The translations under genes and the position numbers were made by a program. Of a stretch of 64,000 bases of DNA, positions 45,701 through 53,422 are shown piece by piece. The stretch is from a virus. The stretch is from positions 1 to 64,000 of IMG/VR virus record IMGVR_UViG_3300044535_000725. The stretch is one strand, 5' to 3'. Under the pieces are notes generated by a model. The model saw only the letters and a program-made list of their open reading frames with translations. It did not search any database and had not been told where the DNA came from. How positions within the stretch are numbered: the first letter of the stretch is position 1; every line of letters starts with the position of its first letter.

Positions 45701-46731
45701 AGTGGGCAGAGGGTCAAAGTCGCAGTTACACATCCAGTGCGGCTGTGAGTCACGCTGACAACACTGGTGTTATCTTGATCAGCAATACTTGTGTACCAGT
45801 GGTTAACCATTGGGGTAGTGCAGTTGTCATGGACGGCGGGTTTGACGAAGACGCAGGTTATCAGTTTACATTTAACCGTACCAACTATGGTATGCCAGCA
45901 ACATCAGGCAACAAGTCAGTGCCATTTGCCATGCGATTGAGTCCCAGTGTATCAAACAGTATTATTGGTAACTTGGGCCAGCGTGATCTTATTAATCGTG
46001 CGCAGTTGGCCTTGAGTTCACTGATCATCAACTTGCAAGTGGCAAACTCACGTTTCTTGATTGAAGGTATTTTGAATCCTGCCAACTTGGACAGTTACAA
46101 CACAGAATGGACTGGTCTCAACAACATATCTGGCGGCTTCCAGCCTAGCTTTACTCAGTTTGCAGTTGCGCCAATTTACACAGCGTCAACCACAGGTGGT
46201 TTGGTAGGTTCAGTCTTTGGGTCAACTGGTGGTTTCTCCAAATCAGGTACCAAAGCCAGTCGCTCTAGCCAGGCGTCTTTTACTGGTATTACTCCCACCA
46301 ACGTGTCAAGCTCAGGGTCAGGCGGTATTCTTACTGTGACATTGTCTGCTACTGGCACAACAACTTACTCAAACTTGAACACACAGATCACTGTGACCAC
46401 AGCTGGTACTGGGTATGCAGTGGGCGACACACTCAAGATCTTGGGAACCTCCCTGGGCGGCTCAACAACCACAAACGATTTAAACTTGACTGTGGTTGCT
46501 ATTGTTAGTGAATTGAGTGGCGGTGAAAGACTGTTTGCGATTCCAGTGTCAACCACAAACTCTGGGTTGTTGGATTTGTCATCAGTCAAGCAAATTGGTA
46601 CCAGTGCTATCCCTGGACAAGGCACGTATCCTGACGGTCCTGAGGTCTTGGCAATTCAGGTTACTGCGTTGTCAACAATTGTTAACCCAACCGCAGACAT
46701 ACAGATTCAGTTCCAAGAGAGTCAGGCCTAA
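42760..46731 (+). CDS. Large virion protein of the baseplate/fibre network
   Basis: The protein has 1323 residues. It begins MARERIYEYVFSPGTSG and has an N-terminal beta domain. The motif IDADFEYGLQNTKWQN (from about 125), followed by NQIPNFYEN, recurs in big structural proteins of T4-like aquatic phages, where it is usually placed in the baseplate region. Two Ig-like segments near residues 510-570 and 640-710 share the pattern ...THGLNPGT(P)IMVNLS / VEHGLNPGAVVTISGV. The C-terminus is Ser/Thr-rich. Exact homology to a T4 protein (gp7 has been suggested by size) cannot be shown here. Confidence 0.65.
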   Translation: MARERIYEYVFSPGTSGLGTIKVPGRYNLADFLAVYNTTDQISIYNFGAQTQGGTVAWSGQGGTTDFPYAYGGVTTLTLEFDTSLMAAGDKLAIYVESQELITKAWAFGLDAIGRERVSNPQSLIDADFEYGLQNTKWQNAAITNQIPNFYENIGLDINIQTNGYVSMLAGDNLITSNIDTACNLQNPGTPAWVAADFALLVSQTVGNTTALVSNYLTANVSSSAERTFTVASTTGLTAGDNIILIGRPASGGTTLAVANITSTATTSVNCANAAGILDGSYIIVQTDTPNVYETMAITNVSANVLTVTRQTNNTNGAGANITIGNAIYPVSTLEVAQVFEVTDGTTLQLTRGWYNIPAANAFATGTVFQRLSSNVELVNMSAINTAVNGSQTLTRGQFYTTALTGAGVGSPLIRMTGLYFASGNANIPQVAVNADAHGLIAGNYCSTFNTTNSNTEGVNFVSYANDNNFAFYPKRSPTLAAGYPLNQNDTSVRQAFAFTGADLDIASIVSDGANPSTITVTTTYAHGLNPGTPIMVNLSSGTNQEYAEGSFFVISVPSTTTFTYTAKTGAVVSGSLAGTINIRSNATFQPRPFDGGVIMSAGSPTRGASAFRQTKKYFRYQSGKGILFSSGTMLQPTFDIAALSADGTNVNSNISITTDVEHGLNPGAVVTISGVTTGGYDGSGYVVTTITSDLTFVVQAQYVLSSASPTLGQQPRVNITAWHGASIRAGIFDDQNGLFWEEDGQSLNVVQRSSTFQIAGLVSVGAGSNLVTGDGTCRFQDQLNQGDIVVIRGMTHTVTSILGQQRMTVVPPYRGVTNQTRVKMTLRLEQRIRQEDFNVDPLDGTGVSGFTIDPSKMQMLGIEYSWYGAGYVTYMVRGQFGEFIPAHKITNNNRNNEAYMRSGNLPARYEASNDTAISSLNGVLSDSDTTIYLRDATDYPGASVTYPVFCMIESEIIKYSGINYNANTLTGVTRAATFQQWAEGQSRSYTSSAAVSHADNTGVILISNTCVPVVNHWGSAVVMDGGFDEDAGYQFTFNRTNYGMPATSGNKSVPFAMRLSPSVSNSIIGNLGQRDLINRAQLALSSLIINLQVANSRFLIEGILNPANLDSYNTEWTGLNNISGGFQPSFTQFAVAPIYTASTTGGLVGSVFGSTGGFSKSGTKASRSSQASFTGITPTNVSSSGSGGILTVTLSATGTTTYSNLNTQITVTTAGTGYAVGDTLKILGTSLGGSTTTNDLNLTVVAIVSELSGGERLFAIPVSTTNSGLLDLSSVKQIGTSAIPGQGTYPDGPEVLAIQVTALSTIVNPTADIQIQFQESQA

Positions 46732-47201
46732 CCAACAAGATCTTGTTCAACCAACAAGATCTTGTGTTGCACTGCTTCAATGTTCACAGTGTTCCACAAG
46801 CCAGGATGCATGGGCTTGGGAAAATGTCCTGAATCAAGCCAAGCATAGCCAAGGTGCTCGTTGTTTAGCGTGGGCATGAATTCGTCAGCTATCAAGCAAA
46901 TCCAAGTGTGATATTCGAACAAACTGTCTGCTGAGGTAAATGTTTCTAGTGGAATCAGTCTATGAAACATAGGGAATATTCCAAGCTCTTCAATACACTC
47001 GCGTTTCATACCGTCAAGCAAGGTTTCCCCGGACTCTAGTTTGCCGCCAGGCAAGCCCCAGGCCCCGGGATGTTTTGAATCATTACGTAAGAGATAAAGA
47101 TACCGATCGGTGCGCTGGCTGCGAAACCAAACGCCTACAGCCTTTAAAGCACTATGCTCCACTGGCCCCCTGGATACACCCCTTGATAACTTTTTACCCA
47201 T
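46728..47201 (-). CDS. Nudix hydrolase
   Basis: The Nudix box is complete: GKLESGE then seven residues, then RECIEELGI (residues 53-75), matching Gx5Ex7REUxEExGU. Such enzymes hydrolyse nucleoside diphosphates linked to another moiety; the substrate is not predictable here. It has 157 residues and a conserved WGLPGGK before the box. The ATG at 47201 lies 58 bases inside the upstream gp15 gene; a GTG at 47159 is an alternative start. The last residues are encoded by a palindromic direct repeat, and the gene overlaps the convergent large virion gene by four bases. Confidence 0.85.
   Translation of the reverse strand: MGKKLSRGVSRGPVEHSALKAVGVWFRSQRTDRYLYLLRNDSKHPGAWGLPGGKLESGETLLDGMKRECIEELGIFPMFHRLIPLETFTSADSLFEYHTWICLIADEFMPTLNNEHLGYAWLDSGHFPKPMHPGLWNTVNIEAVQHKILLVEQDLVG
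46731..46766. repeat. Two direct repeats each containing a 12-base palindrome
   Basis: ACCAACAAGATCTTGT occurs at 46731-46746 and 46750-46765. ACAAGATCTTGT is self-complementary in both. They lie at the junction of two convergent genes and encode the last residues of the Nudix protein, so they could act as a two-way terminator or protein site. Confidence 0.8.
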
Positions 47202-48544
47202 GCTTCACCATTCCATTCATACTGTGTACCAGTAGTTATGTTAGTTACATATTGTTCTGCAGGTTGTCCGTCGGCTCTAAAAACCACTTGCCAATAGTTG
47301 TTGGCATATTCAATAATGTCATTGGCCTGGGCTATTAGTGGTCGTCCGTTGGCACCTTGCCAAGCTGTGGCCACGTTGCTGCCAGTACCACTGCCGGTGG
47401 CCTCAGTCAGCAAGTATCTTTGCCCGTCCAGGGCTGAATCCAAACCCTGTTGCGGCCCGCTGGTCAAGGGATTGATCACAGCGTCAACTGGGTCCAAGGT
47501 GTTTTGCGGCGCAGTATCTAAGTCAATATCAAAAATCAACAATCTGTTGTCATTGGGATTGAGGGCAATTGTGCCTATAACTTCAGTGCCATCGCGCTGT
47601 TCAAGACGTATTTGACTGATACCCGGTCTTAGAGTCCCGTACAAATCAATCACAGCAGGCCACAACAACGGACTGTCAGATATGACCGTGGTTGGAGTCA
47701 GTGCGTCATTGCTGGGTTCTTGTACAAGACTGGTTTGTTGCAAAACCTGCAACTGATTACCAATTAGCGCCACAGCCCAGTTATAAGGAGTGATTACAAC
47801 TCTAGTGCCCAGCAACAAATCACTGTTGGTCACAGCTTCATTTAAATCACCTTGGGCATCATACATGCTCATGATCACACGTTCTACTACGCCCAGCTTC
47901 TTGACCTTGGCTGGACTACTGATCCAAATTGGCAGAGTAAATTTCAACGTGCAAATGTCAATGGGATTGTCGGCACCCACTGGAATAGTGCGTGAGCTCC
48001 ACTGAGTACTTTCAAGTTCGACCATGCTGAGACTGGTCCAGTCAAGATAATTGTCAGTACTTTGTACTTCTAAACTGGGATTGAATAGCGTCAAAATTTG
48101 TTCCAGTAACTGAAACTTTTGATTGGTATTTGAAGTCCAAATATCCAAAGTTATACCTAACTTGTAAGGCACAGGCATCAGGCGTTCAACAGTAAATGCA
48201 TTGCCTTGCGTGGTTTCGTATGTTTCTGTAGCAGAATCGTATGTGCGCTGACGCACATTGACCTTGCTTACAAAGTAGGGCTCTTGCATTCTAGGGCGAT
48301 CGTAATCAAGCGAGGTGATATAAAATGTCATCAAGGGGGTTGACGGCAGCTGATTTGCAGAGTTGTTTTGAATCACAGTTTGTGCATTACGACTTGAATC
48401 TCCGTAGCGAACTGGAACCCGCAACAAGGCAGCCGCGTTTGTACCATCAGTTTCGTTGCCATACTCAACTTGAAAGTTACTCATGATTCTTGTGAACTGT
48501 AGTAAGAATCTTCGTATTTGGGCATCGTAAAAAAATTGTTGCAT
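47144..48544 (-). CDS. gp15: Tail sheath stabiliser/completion protein gp15-like
   Basis: T4 gp15 caps the tail and stabilises the sheath before head joining. The N-terminal 225 residues fit the gp15-type family: QQFFYDAQIRRFLLQFTRIM, VEYGNETDG, RVPVRYGDSSRNAQTVIQNNSA (two parts), PLMTFYITSLDYDRPRMQ, VSKVNVRQRTYD, RLMPVPYKLGITLDIWTSN and LPIWISSPAKVKKLGV. The protein is 466 residues against 272 in T4, with a C-terminal extension that begins near residue 235. It overlaps the gp14-like gene by one base (TAATG), so neck genes are co-translated. Confidence 0.78.
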   Translation of the reverse strand: MQQFFYDAQIRRFLLQFTRIMSNFQVEYGNETDGTNAAALLRVPVRYGDSSRNAQTVIQNNSANQLPSTPLMTFYITSLDYDRPRMQEPYFVSKVNVRQRTYDSATETYETTQGNAFTVERLMPVPYKLGITLDIWTSNTNQKFQLLEQILTLFNPSLEVQSTDNYLDWTSLSMVELESTQWSSRTIPVGADNPIDICTLKFTLPIWISSPAKVKKLGVVERVIMSMYDAQGDLNEAVTNSDLLLGTRVVITPYNWAVALIGNQLQVLQQTSLVQEPSNDALTPTTVISDSPLLWPAVIDLYGTLRPGISQIRLEQRDGTEVIGTIALNPNDNRLLIFDIDLDTAPQNTLDPVDAVINPLTSGPQQGLDSALDGQRYLLTEATGSGTGSNVATAWQGANGRPLIAQANDIIEYANNYWQVVFRADGQPAEQYVTNITTGTQYEWNGEAWVKSYQGVYPGGQWSIVL

Positions 48545-49917
48545 TATGTGTTCTGTTGTCCAGGTTGTGTGCCGGGTCTTGGATCTGGATCTAGATGTCC
48601 ACCTTGATCTCCATTGTCAGCACGTGGTTTGAGCAAATCGCTAAGACTTTGACGACTAGGTATAGCACCCAGGTCTGGCGTATTCACTGTGTATGTATTG
48701 TTAACAAAACCTGAGCGTAAAGTTGTGTTGGCTGGCCCATTATTGAGATCTGTTCGCACTCCACTCTCCTGTTTGATCCAACGTCTAACTGCACCATTGT
48801 ATCTAAACAAACGATTGGGGAAATAATCCAAACGCAAGCAGTAGTCTCCATCCACGGCCTGAGTAGGGAATGTAACACCGCTGGTTACTGGCAAACCATT
48901 TGGAGGTACAGTACTACCAGTCAAATAGCCCAAAATATAACTATCTGGGCTCACGCTCATTCCGCCTTGAGTGCCATCCACAGTTTGCGCACCATCAGTA
49001 GTGAGAGATGTTGGGTTGCCAGTTTGTCCAATTGCATTGTCAGACATCAGATAGAAACTGCCAGTTTCGTAACCACTAAGCGGAACTTCAACGTCAGCTT
49101 GTTGTAGTATAGCATCGTTGATTTGATTGTCTTTGGGGCGAGTGCTCATGCCATCGCTGATGCTTTGTGGCGTGTATTCTTGCCAGTATTCAGTATTGGT
49201 TATATCAATACCAGCTGGGGTATTTTTTATGGTCTTGTAGTAAACGTCACCATAATTTGCAACCCAGCCCATGGGATAGTAATTGTCATTGTCCCAGATA
49301 TTTTCACTCACAAAAGGCTTGTCAAGAATGCTCTTGTATTCTTGTTGATTGTTGAGTGGGGTAGCCTTAACACGCCAGGTGTGTGGCATCCAAGTCTGAC
49401 TCATGCCTTCTGTTGCATAGTTGGCGTCTTGAATCACATAGTACTTGGGCAAGGCCTTGGGAGTGGCAGCATTAAGCGGATGATAATCAATCAAGTTTGT
49501 GACTTCAATTACGTCGCCGTTCATGAGCTTGCGACCCAGGGAGTCAATCATGTCGTTGTAGTGAAACGTAATGAACAAGGTATCGTTGTTCAAGAACAAG
49601 CCAAACTGTGTTAGGTCAAAGTCCACGTCTTGGTGGGTGTAAACTCCACGCATGATGTAGATATCATCAGCGTACACACGATCACGGTTTTCCAACAACA
49701 GCAGGTCTTGAATATTTAACGGGCTCAGCTCGTCATAAATGGGCTGTGTAGCATCGCCGTTGCCACTCAAGGCGCTGTCCTCACCCCCAGGCTGTGGACC
49801 CAAATACTTGTGGACATAAATGTCCAACCCGCCCACAGTGTACATTTCACTGATGGTGCGGTCTAAAAATTGGTAATCACGTGTGCGATTGGGGCGATAA
49901 AGGCTTAGGCGTGGCAT
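48544..49917 (-). CDS. gp14: Neck protein gp14-like
   Basis: The N-terminus (RDYQFLDRTISEMYTVGGLD, IYVHKYLGPQ) and the following PIYDELSPLNIQDLLLLENRDR fit the gp14-type neck family, which sits between portal and tail. Further conserved parts are VYTHQDVDFDLTQFGLFL, DVIEVTNL and YVIQDANYATEGMSQTWMPH. It has 457 residues against 256 in T4; the last 200 residues are Gly/Asp/Pro-rich and variable. There is no Shine-Dalgarno site; a TAAATA motif ends six bases before the ATG. Gp15 follows directly; gp13 is on the other strand nearby. Confidence 0.72.
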   Translation of the reverse strand: MPRLSLYRPNRTRDYQFLDRTISEMYTVGGLDIYVHKYLGPQPGGEDSALSGNGDATQPIYDELSPLNIQDLLLLENRDRVYADDIYIMRGVYTHQDVDFDLTQFGLFLNNDTLFITFHYNDMIDSLGRKLMNGDVIEVTNLIDYHPLNAATPKALPKYYVIQDANYATEGMSQTWMPHTWRVKATPLNNQQEYKSILDKPFVSENIWDNDNYYPMGWVANYGDVYYKTIKNTPAGIDITNTEYWQEYTPQSISDGMSTRPKDNQINDAILQQADVEVPLSGYETGSFYLMSDNAIGQTGNPTSLTTDGAQTVDGTQGGMSVSPDSYILGYLTGSTVPPNGLPVTSGVTFPTQAVDGDYCLRLDYFPNRLFRYNGAVRRWIKQESGVRTDLNNGPANTTLRSGFVNNTYTVNTPDLGAIPSRQSLSDLLKPRADNGDQGGHLDPDPRPGTQPGQQNT

Positions 49918-49923
49918 AGCTTG

Positions 49924-49929
49924 TATTTA
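49924..49929 (-). promoter_or_regulatory. Late promoter-like CATAAATA six bases before gp14
   Basis: On the minus strand CATAAATA (49931-49924) is followed by CAAGCT and the ATG at 49917, again with no ribosome binding site. Confidence 0.6.
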
Positions 49930-49936
49930 TGGGCGG

Positions 49937-49965
49937 TTGACCAATAAATCTAGAACTGCTATAAT
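49937..49965 (+). promoter_or_regulatory. Near-consensus sigma70 promoter of the 49994 operon
   Basis: TTGACC (49937-49942) and TATAAT (49960-49965) are 17 bases apart. The 49994 gene has a CAGGAG site ten bases before its ATG. The divergent late promoter for gp14 overlaps its upstream edge. Confidence 0.8.
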
Positions 49966-49993
49966 ACATGCTTAACCACTCCAGGAGTATGTT

Positions 49994-50281
49994 ATGAAAG
50001 CCGCTAACTTTTTAACAAAGTACACGGGCCCAAAAGGCAAGGGATTTATACAGTCCTATGACAAAATAAAAGCCACAGAAAAATGGGTAGAGTACGCTCT
50101 TGACATTGTGGATATGAGCCGTATAATAATGACAGTGGACTTTGACACTAAATGGCGCTTGGCAGAAGCACTAGAAACAGCAGAGCGCAAAAAAGCCTGG
50201 ATGTACAAGCACAAAAATTTTGACGTCAAACGTGCCGCTAGACTTTTTGACGCTGTCAAGCACTTGCCCAAAACTAAGTAA
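49994..50281 (+). CDS. Small helical protein of unknown function
   Basis: The 95-residue product is basic and probably all-helical: MKAANFLTKYTGPKGKGF, then YDKIKATEKWVEYALDIVDM and a C-terminal KRAARLFDAVKHLPK. No known domain is recognised. It is the first gene after a strong early promoter and is followed nine bases later by a second unknown gene, so both should be made early. Confidence 0.6.
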   Translation: MKAANFLTKYTGPKGKGFIQSYDKIKATEKWVEYALDIVDMSRIIMTVDFDTKWRLAEALETAERKKAWMYKHKNFDVKRAARLFDAVKHLPKTK

Positions 50282-50289
50282 GGAAACAC

Positions 50290-51426
50290 ATGAGTACCAC
50301 ATTCAAAATTAAAATGCTTAATCCACGTAGCGCAGACACCAACATTCTGGGTGGGGAGCCAACTTGGCAAATCCAGCCCACTGACTTTCGCATCAGTAAA
50401 ATGAGTAATGCATTTAGTTGGTACAATTATTTTTATGGCAAAAAAGATGCCCGTGACATGATTGTAAACTACCTAGAAACACATGACCGCAAAGAAGATG
50501 TGCGACTGCTCAAAGGTATTCCAGATTCAGCTATTCGCTTGACCACAGGTTGGTTGTGCCGTATGAGCATGGTGGGCTTGGAACTGCATGACACAGAACA
50601 GCTCAAGTTAGAAAATCAACTGCGCGAAATACTAGACAGCAAACAAAACGAAATTGCGCCCGAAGCAGTGGTGGAAGATGCCACACCAAGAATTACCATT
50701 CAAGACCGACTGCGTGAAAAAGTAAATGAGTGCATAGGCGAGCTTGACGGTTTGTTTGACGATTTTTTGGAGACAGGTGCCAAGATGTCAGCTGACTACA
50801 AGCCTGTTACACTTTTGCGAAGCATGAATGTGGCACCACAAATGGTTAGTATTATTGCAGATGTTTGGAAACGCAAGCTCACAGAGTTTGAGCGTGTGGT
50901 AGAAGGCAAAGATGCACAACTGGTGGAGGGTTACAGTCATCTCTCCAAAATTCAACTGCGCAATGTGATCAAGTTTTGCGAAGCTGTGGTCAACGACTGC
51001 GGTGCTTATGTGCAGATCAAGAAAGTGGAACGCAAGCCACGTAAAGTAAAGGCAGTACCTCCAGAGAAACGTGCCGCAAAGTTCAAGCACATTGTGGACT
51101 TTGCGGAACTCAAACTCAAAGGCTTGCCAGCCGCAAGTCTGGTGGACAAAACAGAAGCTTGGTTGTATGACACCAAGAAACGCAAGTTGATCCATGTTGT
51201 TGCAGACAGCCACACACAGGCATTCACTGTTAAGAGCAACAGTATCATTGGATTTAGCACTGTGGATACCATGCAAAAAACTGTGCGTAAACCACAGGAT
51301 GTTATCAAAGCTGTGCAAGCCGCAGGCAAGCCAGCGGCACGTAAGATATTTAAAGATCTAACTACCACAGAAACAGCATGGAATGCTCGTGGCACTGAGA
51401 ACCTTGTAGTGCTCAAGAGCTGGTAA
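50290..51426 (+). CDS. Uncharacterised conserved T4-like phage protein
   Basis: The protein has 378 residues. The N-terminal part includes WYNYFYGKKDARDMIVNYLE and LTTGWLCRMSMVGLELHD; the middle is helical (RLREKVNECIGELDGLFDDF); the basic segment KKVERKPRKVKAVPPEKRA precedes a C-terminal domain with KTEAWLYDTKKRKLIHVV and ending NLVVLKSW. The C-terminal strand pattern repeats SNSIIGFS. I recall similar proteins in T4-like aquatic phages without known function; nucleic-acid binding is possible from the basic region. The start has an AAGGAAAC site. Confidence 0.6.
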   Translation: MSTTFKIKMLNPRSADTNILGGEPTWQIQPTDFRISKMSNAFSWYNYFYGKKDARDMIVNYLETHDRKEDVRLLKGIPDSAIRLTTGWLCRMSMVGLELHDTEQLKLENQLREILDSKQNEIAPEAVVEDATPRITIQDRLREKVNECIGELDGLFDDFLETGAKMSADYKPVTLLRSMNVAPQMVSIIADVWKRKLTEFERVVEGKDAQLVEGYSHLSKIQLRNVIKFCEAVVNDCGAYVQIKKVERKPRKVKAVPPEKRAAKFKHIVDFAELKLKGLPAASLVDKTEAWLYDTKKRKLIHVVADSHTQAFTVKSNSIIGFSTVDTMQKTVRKPQDVIKAVQAAGKPAARKIFKDLTTTETAWNARGTENLVVLKSW

Positions 51427-51429
51427 ATA
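51424..51429 (+). promoter_or_regulatory. Late promoter-like GGTAAATA before gp13
   Basis: GGTAAATA (51422-51429) overlaps the stop codon of the preceding gene and lies 24 bases before the gp13 ATG. Confidence 0.55.
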
Positions 51430-51452
51430 AAGGGGAACGGAGCTTCCCTTTT
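51429..51452 (+). promoter_or_regulatory. Hairpin covering the ribosome binding site of gp13
   Basis: Bases 51429-51437 (AAAGGGGAA) pair with 51444-51452 (TTCCCTTTT), nine pairs with one G-U, around a six-base loop. The stem ends one base before the ATG at 51453 and includes the AGGGG site. Confidence 0.65.
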
Positions 51453-52217
51453 ATGGCTGACGAAAACACACTGGCACAAGCCAAACAAAACTTAATTGAG
51501 TACGTAAAACTCCAACTGGCAGATCAAATCATTGATCTTGAGTTGGACCCTGCTCACTATGAAGCCGCGTATCAAAAAACTATAGGTACCTATCGTCAGC
51601 GAGCCAATGCCGCTTATGAAGAAGCTTATATTTTTATGATGTTGGTTGAAGACGAAAACATCTACACACTGCCACAAGAAGTGCATAGTGTGCGTCAAAT
51701 ATTCCGCAGAACTTTTGGCAACAGCACTGGACCGTTTGCAAGCAACTTTGATCCGTTTGCCCAGGCGTCAGTCAACGTTTATCTCATGAACTTCAACACA
51801 GCCGGTGGTCTTGCCACTTACGATTTCTACTCACAGTATGTGGAATTGGCTGGACGCATGTTTGGCGCATACATGAACTATACCTGGAATCCAGTTACAA
51901 AAAAACTACAATTGATCCGTGATCCCAAAGGCACTGGCGAATCTGTGTTGTTGTGGGTGTACCAACTCAAGCCAGAAATCCAACTGCTTGCTGACTATCA
52001 AATTTCACAGTGGATCAAGGACTACATGGTGGCCAATTCCAAGATGATTATTGGTGAAGCTCGTGAAAAGTTTGCTCAAATTGCTGGCCCACAAGGCGGC
52101 GGACAGCTAAACGGTGCCGCAATGAAATCTGAAGCCAAAGAAGCCATGGCTGACTTGATTGAGCAACTCAAACTGTATGTGGATGCAAGTCAGCCACTTA
52201 CCTGGGTAATTGGTTAA
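51453..52217 (+). CDS. gp13: Neck protein gp13-like
   Basis: This 254-residue protein fits the gp13-type neck family that joins the head to the tail (T4 gp13 has 309 residues). Characteristic parts are AQAKQNLIEYVKLQLADQII, LDPAHYEAAYQKTIGTYRQR, VHSVRQIFRR, PVTKKLQLIRDPKGTGES and VANSKMIIGEAREKFAQIAGP. The C-terminus is helical. A hairpin masks its ribosome binding site. Together with gp14 and gp15 on the other strand, the set of neck proteins is complete in this region. Confidence 0.78.
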   Translation: MADENTLAQAKQNLIEYVKLQLADQIIDLELDPAHYEAAYQKTIGTYRQRANAAYEEAYIFMMLVEDENIYTLPQEVHSVRQIFRRTFGNSTGPFASNFDPFAQASVNVYLMNFNTAGGLATYDFYSQYVELAGRMFGAYMNYTWNPVTKKLQLIRDPKGTGESVLLWVYQLKPEIQLLADYQISQWIKDYMVANSKMIIGEAREKFAQIAGPQGGGQLNGAAMKSEAKEAMADLIEQLKLYVDASQPLTWVIG

Positions 52218-52225
52218 CAAACAAA

Positions 52226-52254
52226 TTGCAATTCTTGTCAAGCTGTGTTATAAT
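52226..52254 (+). promoter_or_regulatory. Sigma70-type promoter immediately before the exonuclease
   Basis: TTGCAA (52226-52231) and a perfect TATAAT (52249-52254) are 17 bases apart. The ATG at 52260 follows after five bases, so the transcript should start at the codon. Confidence 0.65.
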
Positions 52255-52259
52255 GCAAC

Positions 52260-52781
52260 ATGGACTTGATGATCGACATGGAAGGCCTTGCAACAGGCCC
52301 CGAAACTTGTATACTTACTATAGCCGCTCAGGCGTTTAACCCATTCAGCGATGGGTATTATCCTGACAAGTTTTACTATGCTCGAGTTGATCTTGAAAGT
52401 CAGCCCAATCGTAAAATTGAACAAGGCACAATTGAATGGTGGGCCACTCAAAAAGAAGCACAAGCAGAAGCCTTTGCTGAAGAAGGGCGCATACCTTTGG
52501 ATCAGGCTCTGGACGGGCTAGGCCGGCTGATTTGGCACTCCAAGCGCATTTGGGCCCAAGGCCCCACATACGACATGACCATTCTAGAACATGCTTACAA
52601 AAGCTACAACAAGCCCATCCCTTGGCAGTACTATTCAGTTCGGGACAGTCGTACAGTTTTTAGTCTATGGCCTGGACTTGAAAAACCGCCCACAAGCCAT
52701 CATGCACTAGAAGACTGCCGCAGACAAATTGGCTTGTTGCAAGACACTCTTAAATATTTCAACATAAAGGAACTGGCATGA
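52260..52781 (+). CDS. 3'-5' exonuclease of the DEDDh/DexA type
   Basis: The family degrades DNA or RNA from the 3' end; T4 DexA is the best-known phage member. Catalytic residues are visible: D6 and E8 in MIDMEGL, D105 in AQGPTYDMTIL, and H147/H148 with D152 in HHALEDC, giving the DEDDh pattern. The 173 residues are shorter than DexA (227). It has no Shine-Dalgarno site, and its last four bases overlap the dNMP kinase gene. Nucleotide recycling together with the kinase is a likely role. An internal ATG at 52269 would still keep D6 and E8 near its start. Confidence 0.8.
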   Translation: MDLMIDMEGLATGPETCILTIAAQAFNPFSDGYYPDKFYYARVDLESQPNRKIEQGTIEWWATQKEAQAEAFAEEGRIPLDQALDGLGRLIWHSKRIWAQGPTYDMTILEHAYKSYNKPIPWQYYSVRDSRTVFSLWPGLEKPPTSHHALEDCRRQIGLLQDTLKYFNIKELA

Positions 52782-53422
52782 TCATTGGCATCTGTGGTTT
52801 TATTGGTTCTGGCAAAGATACCATAGCTGATTATCTTGTGAATTTGCATCACTTTCGTAGAGAAAGTTTTGCCAACAGTTTGAAAGATGCAGTGGCACAT
52901 GTGTTTGGTTGGGACAGAACCATGCTGGAAGGGCGCACTAAACAAGCTCGTGAATGGCGTGAGCAAGTAGATCCTTGGTGGGCAGAACGCTTGAACATGC
53001 CTAATTTAACACCTCGCTGGATACTACAATACTGGGGTACAGAAGTGTGTCGTCAGGGCTTTCACGATGATATGTGGATTGCCAGTTTGGAAAACAAATT
53101 ACGTAACAGCCAAGATGATGTGGTTATTAGCGATTGCCGTTTTCCCAATGAAATCAAAGCCATAAAAAATCAAGGCGGTATGATTATCTGGGTGCGTCGT
53201 GGAGAGTTACCCAGTTGGTATATTATGGCCTGTAAAGCCAATGACGGAGACATATTTGCCGCAGAAAAACTCAAATCGCTAGGGATACACGCTAGTGAAA
53301 GTTCGTGGGCAGGTACAAAGTTTGATGCTATTCTTGACAATAATGATACCCTGGATCACCTTTATCAACAGATCAAGCGTCTGGTTCAAGATCTCCCAAA
53401 CGCCACGGCAAGTCACTCCTAG
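52778..53422 (+). CDS. Deoxynucleoside monophosphate kinase (gp1-like)
   Basis: The P-loop GFIGSGKDT is at residues 7-15. Further motifs are LKDAVAHVFGWDR, LEGRTKQAREWREQVD, LTPRWILQYWGTEVCR and VVISDCRFPNE, as in T4 gp1-type kinases that phosphorylate dGMP, dTMP and 5-hydroxymethyl-dCMP. It has 214 residues (T4 gp1 has 241). It is translationally coupled to the exonuclease; the pair could turn host DNA into dNDP precursors. Its 3' end overlaps the convergent zinc protein gene by 50 bases. Confidence 0.88.
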   Translation: MIIGICGFIGSGKDTIADYLVNLHHFRRESFANSLKDAVAHVFGWDRTMLEGRTKQAREWREQVDPWWAERLNMPNLTPRWILQYWGTEVCRQGFHDDMWIASLENKLRNSQDDVVISDCRFPNEIKAIKNQGGMIIWVRRGELPSWYIMACKANDGDIFAAEKLKSLGIHASESSWAGTKFDAILDNNDTLDHLYQQIKRLVQDLPNATASHS

